From CAYNFH01 sp964396385 (GTDB lineage Bacteria; Armatimonadota; Chthonomonadetes; Chthonomonadales; CAJBBX01), in assembly GCA_964396385.1 (NCBI GenBank), contig CAYNFH010000114.1, positions 1 through 20,141 of the forward strand: 20,141 nt of DNA, given 5' to 3'. Positions 1 through 5,393 of this stretch are shown here, one piece after another. The notes below the pieces were generated by a model. The model was not told the DNA's origin and made no database searches. It worked only from the letters and a program-made list of their open reading frames with translations. Position 1 is the stretch's first letter. The number at the start of each line of letters is the position of its first letter. The translations under genes were made by a program, and so were the position numbers.

Positions 1-1195
1 GCAGAGCGCCACCCCCGGAGAGCGCCCCCGCTTTGGGGGACCGGGCCGCCAGATGACCCCGGAGCAGCGCGCCCAGTTCATGAACCGCTTCCAGCTTGCC
101 GCCAGGAAGATCCAGTTCTTCCTGGACGAAGGCGCGGCCCTGGTCGTGGAGCCCAGCACTCAGGGGGATGACGGCACCATCTTCGTCCAGTCCGCCTCCG
201 TCCCTCAGCCGGCCAACGGCACAGGGGGAGAAGGGGAGAGGGGGAGAAGGGGAGACGGGGGGACATCGCCTTCCGGTCTCACGACTCCCGACTCACGACT
301 CACGACTCAACCTCCCCGCCGGGTGCAGCCGTGGGACGTAGACGCGTCAAAGACCGTCCCGCAGATCGTAGTCTCCGCCGAGCACTATAACCGCATGGTT
401 CGCATGATCCGCCAGGGCGAGCATCTCAAGATGGCCGTGGACCTGGACGTAAAGTTCTTTGACAAGGACCGCATGGCGTACAACACCATCGCGGAAATCC
501 CAGGGAGCGACCTGAAGGATCAAATCGTGATGCTCGGCGGCCACATGGACTCCTGGCACTCCGGCACCGGCGCGACGGACAACGCCGCCGGCGACGCCGT
601 GTGCATGGAAGCCGTCCGAATTCTGGAGGCGCTCCACCTGCAGCCCCGGCGTACCATTCGCATCGCCCTCTGGACCGGCGAGGAGGAGGGGTTGCTGGGC
701 TCCCGTGCTTACGTGGCGTCGCACTTCGGTACGCGAGAGGGCGGGAGCTCGCCGCTCAGCTTCCTGGGGGGCGGATCTACTGCTCCGGACCAGCCGGTCA
801 AGCTGAACAAGAAGCCGGAGTATGAGAAGCTCTCCGCCTACTTCAACCTGGACAACGGCACCGGCAAGATCCGCGGCATCTACCTCCAGGGCAACGAGGC
901 GGCGCGGCCCATCTTTACGGAGTGGCTGGCGCCATTCAAGGACCTGGGGGCGAGTACCGTAACCGTCAATAACACAGGCGGAACGGACCACCAGTCGTTC
1001 GACGCCATCGGGCTGCCGGGCTTCCAGTTCATCCAGGATCCCATCGAGTACGAAAGCCGCACCCACCACTCCAACCAGGACGTGTTCGACCGCGCCCAGA
1101 CGGACGACCTGAAGGAGGCCTCCGTCATCATGGCCACCTTCGTCTACAATGCCGCCATGCGGGACGAGATGATTCCGCGCAAGGAGCTTCGCTAG
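1..1195 (+). CDS. M28-family zinc metallopeptidase, 5' end outside window
   Basis: The reading frame is open to the left edge (17 further codons lie before the ATG at 53), so this is the C-terminal part of a larger protein. Counting from that ATG, the M28 co-catalytic zinc site is complete: His164 in GGHMDSW, Asp176 in TDNAAG, Glu210/Glu211 in GEEEGLLGS (general base and zinc ligand), Asp267 in FNLDNGTG and His338/339 in THHSNQD. The stretch GTIFVQS...VPQIVVSAEHYNRMV before it looks like the end of a protease-associated (PA) insert domain. The family comprises secreted or periplasmic amino- or carboxypeptidases; the exact substrate cannot be read. Between GTIFVQS and VPQIVV lies a Gly/Arg/Ser/Thr-rich insertion encoded by two short tandem arrays (225-264 and 279-306). 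The TAG stop at 1193-1195 overlaps the first unit of another array. Family assignment is firm; the true start is not visible. Confidence 0.9.
   Translation, partial: QSATPGERPRFGGPGRQMTPEQRAQFMNRFQLAARKIQFFLDEGAALVVEPSTQGDDGTIFVQSASVPQPANGTGGEGERGRRGDGGTSPSGLTTPDSRLTTQPPRRVQPWDVDASKTVPQIVVSAEHYNRMVRMIRQGEHLKMAVDLDVKFFDKDRMAYNTIAEIPGSDLKDQIVMLGGHMDSWHSGTGATDNAAGDAVCMEAVRILEALHLQPRRTIRIALWTGEEEGLLGSRAYVASHFGTREGGSSPLSFLGGGSTAPDQPVKLNKKPEYEKLSAYFNLDNGTGKIRGIYLQGNEAARPIFTEWLAPFKDLGASTVTVNNTGGTDHQSFDAIGLPGFQFIQDPIEYESRTHHSNQDVFDRAQTDDLKEASVIMATFVYNAAMRDEMIPRKELR
225..264 (+). repeat. In-frame 8-nt tandem array (GGGGAGAN x5)
   Basis: Five consecutive octamers are seen: GGGGAGAA, GGGGAGAG, GGGGAGAA, GGGGAGAC and GGGGGGAC. 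They lie inside the M28 peptidase coding sequence and encode a Gly/Glu/Arg-rich loop. A rotated copy of the same unit occurs inside the regulator gene at 7664-7702. Confidence 0.85.
279..306 (+). repeat. In-frame 7-nt tandem array (TCACGAC x4)
   Basis: Four consecutive heptamers are seen: TCACGAC, TCCCGAC, TCACGAC and TCACGAC, followed by a partial TCA. They lie 15 nt after the octamer array in the peptidase gene and encode LTTPDSRLTT. On the other strand the unit reads TCGTGAG and shares a TGAG core with the arrays at 18187 and 18843. Confidence 0.85.
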
Positions 1196-1301
1196 ACGGG
1201 AGACGGAGGACGGGTGACGGAAGGGGGCGGAGTGATCGAGTATCGGATCTGAACCCCACCACTCCATTACTCCGTCCGTCGTCCGTCTTCCGTCATCCGT
1301 C
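1195..1301. repeat. Inverted pair of 7-nt arrays (GACGGAN / NTCCGTC)
   Basis: The left array (1195-1222) is GACGGGA, GACGGAG, GACGGGT, GACGGAA; its first base is the last base of the peptidase stop codon. The right array (1270-1301) is CTCCGTC, a partial CGTC, then GTCCGTC, TTCCGTC, ATCCGTC. Bases 1209-1223 pair with 1287-1301 at 14 of 15 positions, so the transcript could fold into a long hairpin with a 63-nt loop. There is no T-run, so a standard intrinsic terminator is not supported. Confidence 0.75.
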
Positions 1302-1316
1302 ACTATGGCCGGGTAA

Positions 1317-1322
1317 GATAAT
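1317..1322 (+). promoter_or_regulatory. Possible -10 element before mqnC
   Basis: GATAAT matches the sigma-70 -10 consensus at 5 of 6 positions and lies 19 nt before the mqnC ATG. No -35 hexamer is recognisable at 16-18 nt spacing; that position falls in the right-hand heptamer array. This is one short motif and could be chance. Confidence 0.25.
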
Positions 1323-1341
1323 CGCCGGGGGTAACAACGAC

Positions 1342-2484
1342 ATGGCGCTGCTTGAACGGGAGCTGGTCTCCAGCATTGACGACATAGCGGATAAGGTGTA
1401 CGCCGGCGAACGGCTGAGCTGGGAGGACGGCCGGCGGCTCTTCCACCACCACAACCTGCCGGAGCTCGGCGCGCTGGCGGACCACGTGCGCCGCCGCCTC
1501 AACCCGGACGACGTAGTCACCTACGTGGTTGGCCGTAACGTCAACTACACCAACGTCTGTTGGGTCCGCTGCAAGTTCTGCGCGTTCTACCGCGTCCCCG
1601 GCCACGAGGAGGGCTACACCCTCTCCAAGGAGGAGATCTTCGAGAAGGTCCAGCAGATGGTGGATCTCGGCGGCATCGAGATCCTGATGCAGGGCGGACT
1701 CAACCCCAGGCTCAAGATTGAGTGGTATGAGGACCTGCTCCACAGCATCAAGGATCGGTTCGGCGCCTACGGCGTCATCCTCCACGCCTTCTCCCCCGCG
1801 GAGCTCATCTACATCGCGCGCATCAGCAAGCTCTCCCAGGAGGAGATGTTCCATCGCCTCAAGGCAGCCGGCCTGGACTCCGTGCCGGGCGGCGGGGCGG
1901 AGATCCTCACGGACCGCGTGCGCGAGTACATCGCCCCCTACAAGGACACCGCGGAGGAGTGGCTGGACTGCATGCGCACCGCGCACAGGTGCGGCCTCCG
2001 AACTACCGTCACCATGATGTATGGCTCGGTGGACACCTGGGAGGACCGACTGGAGCACCTGATGAAGACGCGGGACCTCCAGGACGAGACCGGCGGCTTC
2101 ACCGCCTTCATCCCCTGGTCCTTCCAGCCGGACGGAACGGAGCTGGAGGGTGAGCGCGCCTCCGCCTTCGACTACCTGCGTACGGTGGCAGTCTCGCGAC
2201 TTATCCTGGACAACATCCCGCACATGCAGGCGTCCTGGGTAACGCAGGGCCCCAAGGTAGCGCAGGTGGCCCTGGGCTACGGGCTGGACGATTTCGGCTC
2301 TACCATGATGGAGGAGAACGTGGTCTCCAGCGCGGGCTGCGCCTTCACCATGCCCATTGAGGAGATCGAGCGGCTCATCCGCGACGCCGGCTACGAGCCC
2401 ATGCGCCGCACCACCCAGTACCAGCGCCTCCCCCTCGGCGTCCCGGAAGCCTCCCCGCTGCTCAAGGAAAGGACTCAGTCTTAA
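1342..2484 (+). CDS. mqnC: Cyclic dehypoxanthinyl futalosine synthase (radical SAM)
   Basis: MqnC converts dehypoxanthine futalosine to its cyclic form in the futalosine route to menaquinone, using a [4Fe-4S] cluster and S-adenosylmethionine in the cytosol. The radical-SAM motif CX3CX2C is present as C73-WVR-C77-KF-C80, preceded by VGRNVNYTN. Family landmarks follow in order: EILMQGGLNP, WYEDLL, LHAFSPAE, GLDSVPGGGAEI, ETGGFTAFIPW, ASWVTQGPKV and DFGSTMMEENVVS. These resemble MqnC more than the related MqnE or the F420 enzyme CofH. At 380 residues it has the usual full length. The ATG follows a weak G-rich Shine-Dalgarno (GGGGGT). No other menaquinone gene is adjacent, so the pathway is scattered in this genome. 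The assignment is strong; CofH is the only realistic alternative. Confidence 0.92.
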   Translation: MALLERELVSSIDDIADKVYAGERLSWEDGRRLFHHHNLPELGALADHVRRRLNPDDVVTYVVGRNVNYTNVCWVRCKFCAFYRVPGHEEGYTLSKEEIFEKVQQMVDLGGIEILMQGGLNPRLKIEWYEDLLHSIKDRFGAYGVILHAFSPAELIYIARISKLSQEEMFHRLKAAGLDSVPGGGAEILTDRVREYIAPYKDTAEEWLDCMRTAHRCGLRTTVTMMYGSVDTWEDRLEHLMKTRDLQDETGGFTAFIPWSFQPDGTELEGERASAFDYLRTVAVSRLILDNIPHMQASWVTQGPKVAQVALGYGLDDFGSTMMEENVVSSAGCAFTMPIEEIERLIRDAGYEPMRRTTQYQRLPLGVPEASPLLKERTQS

Positions 2485-2504
2485 TCAGGCCAGCTTCCGT
2501 TCAT

Positions 2505-2538
2505 GCGGCCCTGCTCCAGAGCAATGGTGCAGGGCCGC
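2505..2538 (+). terminator. Strong hairpin after mqnC
   Basis: GCGGCCCTGC (2505-2514) and GCAGGGCCGC (2529-2538) are perfect inverted repeats, giving a 10-bp GC-rich stem and a 14-nt loop 20 nt past the mqnC stop. It is followed by TCTGTTCGT rather than a clean U-run, so it may terminate weakly or protect the mRNA 3' end. Confidence 0.45.
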
Positions 2539-2629
2539 TCTGTTCGTAGGGCCTTAGTGAGCTCTATCACCGCCGGTTCGAACCAGCACCTACAGGAGGA
2601 GCGCCTCTGCCTTGCCAGTCCGCTCCAAC

Positions 2630-2707
2630 CTGTCATCCCGGGCGGGCTACCGCTTAGGGGCGCGAGTGAGCGCAGCGCCGCTCCCCGCCAAGCAAGGGAT
2701 CTGCTTT
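2630..2707. repeat. Interspersed repeat, long copy
   Basis: It starts CTGTCATCCCG and ends GGGATCTGCTTT like the copy at 2770, but carries about 45 extra bases. The extra part (about 2661-2690) contains GAGTGAGCGCAGC followed by CTCCCCGCCAA, which recurs in altered form at 18304-18328. It resembles REP-like intergenic elements seen in many environmental bacteria. Confidence 0.5.
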
Positions 2708-2769
2708 TCAGTATCAGTTTTTCAGTATCAATCCGTACTCCGTAACTTCAGAGTGCCGACCGCATCAAT

Positions 2770-2802
2770 CTGTCATCCCGAGCTCCGCGAGGGATCTGCT
2801 TT
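2770..2802. repeat. Interspersed repeat, short copy
   Basis: CTGTCATCCCG, then AGCTCCGCGA, then GGGATCTGCTTT. Both ends are identical to the long copy 63 bp upstream. The centre can form a small GAGC/GCGAG-type fold. Confidence 0.55.
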
Positions 2803-2955
2803 ACGAGATCGGCTTGTATTCTGCAGTACGCCGTACGCCCCGAGCCCTGAACTCGCCTGGCAGTGAATGTCCTGGCTATAGAGAACCGTCCTGTTCCCGG
2901 TCTATTCCGGATTCACACTATCTGGAGCAACACTGCATCTCCGCCTGGACTCCGG

Positions 2956-2961
2956 TAGAAT
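2956..2961 (+). promoter_or_regulatory. Possible -10 element for a leaderless nuclease mRNA
   Basis: TAGAAT lies 9 nt before the TTG start of the RNB nuclease and no Shine-Dalgarno is seen. A -10 at this distance would place the transcript start on or next to the start codon. No good -35 is visible, so confidence is low. Confidence 0.25.
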
Positions 2962-2970
2962 AGCGGCACG

Positions 2971-4761
2971 TTGAGTGATCTCCACGCACGAGCCGCCTCT
3001 CCGGTAAGAGGCGTAACCATAGACCCGCCGGCCTCCCTGGACCTGGACGACGCCGTCTGGCTGAATACGGAAGGCGGCACGCGTCGGATTTCCATCAGCA
3101 TCGCCGACGTCGCTGCCGCCGTACGAGATGGCAGCCGGCTTGACGCGGAGGCGCGGCAGCGGGGGTTTACCCGCTACTTCGCCAATGGCAACGCCCCCAT
3201 GCTGCCACGCTCCCTGGCGGAAGACCGCCTGAGCCTCTTGCCGGGCGAGCCTCGGCACGTCATCACCCTGGAGCTCGATCTGGACGACCGCCTCGCACCC
3301 TCCAACATCGTGCTGCGCCGAGCCCGGCTGGTGAGCGAGGCCAAACTGAGCTACCCGCGGGTCGCCGAGATCGTCCAGTCGCGGGAGTACGCGGGCCCGC
3401 ACGCGGACCTCAAGCCCATGCTGGACGGCCTCGCCGCGCTGGCGTCCTGCCTCATGGAGGCCCGGCGCAAGCGCGGGGAGCTGGCCATCTACGACCTGAC
3501 CTCCGGCTGGGCGGCAACCGAAGAGGGCCGCCTCCGCCGGCTCTCCAGAGATGAGGCCAACATCGCCTACATCATCGTCCAGGAGCTCATGATCCTCGCC
3601 AACCGCACCGTAGCCGAGACCCTGGTCCACCGGGACGTTCCCGCCCTCTACCGCAACCACGTAGCCCGCGTGGCCGCGCCGGATAGGGCCCACCTGCTGG
3701 AGGACATTCGCGGCGCCATCCACCGGCCGGACCTGTTCGACGTGGAGACGCTCCGGCGGCGGCTTAACCTCATTCTGGCCCGCGCCCGTTACGGGCCGGA
3801 GCTGCGGGGCCACTTCGGCCTCAACCTTCCCGCCTACGTCCACTTCACGTCGCCTATCCGCCGCTACGCGGACCTGGTGAACCACCGCGTGGTAGCCGCC
3901 CTGCTGGATGAGGAGCCGCCGCCTTACACGCACGAGGAGCTGGCCCGGATCGGGGCGCACCTCAACGAGCTTACCGACGAAGAGGAACGCCGCGCGGTGG
4001 AGCGGTACAAGCGTCGGGCGCAGGAGGAGATCGAGCAGCTTACTGTTTCCGGGGAGGACAGTCTGCGCGACCTGGACGAGCGTCGCGTCTACCAGGTACT
4101 GGAGACCGCAGCGGCCGCGGGCGACGCGCCGGAACCGGTAGTCCGGGCCATAGAGAGCCGTTTCAAGGAGGAGCGGATCTCCATCAAGGAAGCATTCTTC
4201 CTGCTGTACCAGTCGGATGCCACGCAGGCGAGCTGGGCGAGGCTGCGGCGTCGTGCCGCCGAATGGCTGGCGGACAAGCCCCACCACGCCCCCAACCTGC
4301 TCTCCATCGGCATGAACCTCCAGACCTGGGGCGAGGCGCGGCTCGATACGGAGGGTGGCGCCGGGAGCGCCGACTTCACCTGCATCGCCGCGGTGGAGCG
4401 GCAAGGTCGGATGGTCGATTCCGGAGTCCGATGGGGCGGGTCCAAGAAGGTGGCGCAGCAGCGCGCGGCGCTGGCGCTCTGCTTTCGGTTGGCCGCCGAG
4501 CCGGTCCCGGAGTTCCTGGAGCGGCAGTGGGCGCCGCAGCCTGCCGCGGATGCGCCTGCGCGGAAGACGGCCCCGGAGAAGGGTCCCGCCGGCCAGCCAC
4601 GCAAAAAGGGCCACACCATTCCGTGGGACAAGATCCAGGCGCAGCAGGACCAGGGGAACTGGGTCGGCGCGCTGAACATCGCCTGTAGCGCGCCAAGCCA
4701 GCAGAAGCCGCGCACCCTCTACACGGACCTGCCGGATTCGACCGCGGCTTGCGCGCTGTAA
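2971..4761 (+). CDS. RNase II/R-type (RNB) nuclease with dsRNA-binding-like domain(s), 3' end cut by in-frame stop
   Basis: This is a predicted 3'-to-5' exoribonuclease of the RNB family. The magnesium-binding aspartates are present in TIDPPASLDLDDAVW (Asp18, 24, 26, 27), and the family signature FTSPIRRYADL begins at Phe292. Unlike RNase II or RNase R, no cold-shock domain precedes RNB and no S1 domain follows. Instead residues about 438-508 read as a double-stranded-RNA-binding fold (NLLSIGMN...DFTCIAAVERQG...WGGSKKVAQQRAALAL). A second such domain starts near residue 565 and is broken by TAA at 4759, with its missing half continuing in the same frame to 4881. The TTG start is used because a TAG lies in frame at 2956-2958, giving little room upstream. 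The domain fusion is read by eye from sequence pattern. The nuclease call is firm, the dsRNA-binding call moderate. Confidence 0.82.
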   Translation: MSDLHARAASPVRGVTIDPPASLDLDDAVWLNTEGGTRRISISIADVAAAVRDGSRLDAEARQRGFTRYFANGNAPMLPRSLAEDRLSLLPGEPRHVITLELDLDDRLAPSNIVLRRARLVSEAKLSYPRVAEIVQSREYAGPHADLKPMLDGLAALASCLMEARRKRGELAIYDLTSGWAATEEGRLRRLSRDEANIAYIIVQELMILANRTVAETLVHRDVPALYRNHVARVAAPDRAHLLEDIRGAIHRPDLFDVETLRRRLNLILARARYGPELRGHFGLNLPAYVHFTSPIRRYADLVNHRVVAALLDEEPPPYTHEELARIGAHLNELTDEEERRAVERYKRRAQEEIEQLTVSGEDSLRDLDERRVYQVLETAAAAGDAPEPVVRAIESRFKEERISIKEAFFLLYQSDATQASWARLRRRAAEWLADKPHHAPNLLSIGMNLQTWGEARLDTEGGAGSADFTCIAAVERQGRMVDSGVRWGGSKKVAQQRAALALCFRLAAEPVPEFLERQWAPQPAADAPARKTAPEKGPAGQPRKKGHTIPWDKIQAQQDQGNWVGALNIACSAPSQQKPRTLYTDLPDSTAACAL

Positions 4762-4881
4762 GTCCGGTGGCGCGCAGAGCCCCTCCGGTACGAGGCCGCC
4801 GCGCCCTCACGCAAGGAGGCCAAGCAGCTCGCCGCGAAGGGCTTGCTGGACATTATTCGCGGCATAGAGCTGGTGGAGTAA
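4759..4881 (+). pseudogene. In-frame continuation of the RNB nuclease after a TAA (rest of second dsRNA-binding-like domain)
   Basis: After the TAA at 4759-4761 the same frame continues for 39 codons to a second TAA at 4879-4881. The peptide contains SRKEAKQLAAKGLLDII, a typical second helix of a dsRNA-binding domain (S-R/K-K-x-A-K-x-x-A-A). It completes the domain begun before the stop at NWVGALNIACSAP. The piece has no start codon or ribosome site of its own. A recent nonsense mutation, a base error or stop-codon readthrough (TAA followed by G) would each explain it. Confidence 0.7.
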
Positions 4882-4910
4882 CCTCGCGGACCCAACAGGA
4901 GGCAAATACC

Positions 4911-5198
4911 ATGGACTTGACCGCATTCCGTGAATCGCTGCGCGAAGGCAATCCGCCGGACGGCCTCTCCCCGGCGCTCCGCGCGCTCTGGCACGACGGT
5001 AAGGGCGACTGGAACCGCGCCCATGACTGCCTCCAGGGACAGGAGGACCGCGATTCAGCCTGGGTCCACGCCTACCTGCACCGCAAAGAGGGGGATGACG
5101 GCAACGCCGCCTACTGGTATCGCCGCGCCTCCCAGCCCGTGTCCACTGACACCCTGGACCAGGAGTGGGAGTCCATCGCGGAATCGCTCCTCTCTTAA
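4911..5198 (+). CDS. Small conserved protein of unknown function (95 aa)
   Basis: A 95-residue cytosolic protein rich in Trp, Asp and Ala with the segment GDWNRAHDCLQ...AWVHAYLHRKEGD...AAYWYRRA. I recognise this pattern from uncharacterised proteins of similar length in several phyla; its alternating helices resemble a short tetratricopeptide hairpin, but no function is known to me. The ATG at 4911 is chosen because AGGAGG (4897-4902) sits 8 nt upstream. Longer upstream readings would begin at a TTG inside the nuclease gene and lack a ribosome site. It starts 29 nt after the extended end of the nuclease frame, so co-transcription is likely. Confidence 0.75.
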   Translation: MDLTAFRESLREGNPPDGLSPALRALWHDGKGDWNRAHDCLQGQEDRDSAWVHAYLHRKEGDDGNAAYWYRRASQPVSTDTLDQEWESIAESLLS

Positions 5199-5241
5199 GC
5201 CCGGGCCCATGTGGCCGCCCGCCCAGTCCTTTCCAAATTCT

Positions 5242-5263
5242 GGAGTCGGCCTGCGCCGACTTC
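5242..5263. repeat. REP-like hairpin between convergent genes
   Basis: GGAGTCGGC, loop CTGC, then GCCGACTTC form a 9-bp stem including one G-U pair. It lies between the small protein (plus strand) and the regulator (minus strand), where a shared terminator would be expected, but no T-run follows on either side. Confidence 0.5.
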
Positions 5264-5357
5264 CCTATGGGCAGCCCGCGACTTCAGTCATCGGGGCATT
5301 TACCAGATGCACCAATTACCCATGCCCAGCCACGGTTTGTCCGCACCCGGTTACCCG

Positions 5358-5373
5358 GTCCCCTTGTCCCCTT
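5358..5373. repeat. 8-nt tandem array (GTCCCCTT x2)
   Basis: Two exact GTCCCCTT units plus a partial GTC, ending 20 bp beyond the stop of the regulator gene. The reverse unit AAGGGGAC resembles the GGGGAGAC octamers at 225 and 7664. Confidence 0.55.
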
Positions 5374-5393
5374 GTCATCCCCACAAACCGGCG

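Larger units (their letters stand above)
2485..2970. other. 486-bp intergenic region, repeat-rich, no gene seen
   Basis: No convincing coding sequence is present on either strand. It holds a 10-bp hairpin (2505-2538), two copies of an interspersed element beginning CTGTCATCCCG and ending GGGATCTGCTTT, a 12-nt direct repeat TTTTCAGTATCA (2705-2716 and 2719-2730), and two-unit heptamers TCCGTAC (2732-2745) and GTACGCC (2826-2839). Confidence 0.6.

Noticed and set aside
347..1303. Minus-strand open frame opposite the peptidase
   Set aside because: It is antisense to conserved M28 zinc-site codons and has no protein features of its own.
2575..2584. GGTTCGAACC resembling a tRNA T-arm
   Set aside because: No acceptor stem, anticodon arm or D-arm can be built around it; it is an isolated palindrome.
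2902..4614. Long minus-strand open frame opposite the RNB nuclease
   Set aside because: It is Arg/Gly/Pro-rich with no recognisable motif and lies antisense to a gene with clear catalytic motifs; it is a product of high GC.
4749..4910. Upstream TTG start for the 95-residue protein
   Set aside because: It would overlap the nuclease reading frame and lacks a ribosome site, whereas ATG 4911 has AGGAGG at good spacing.
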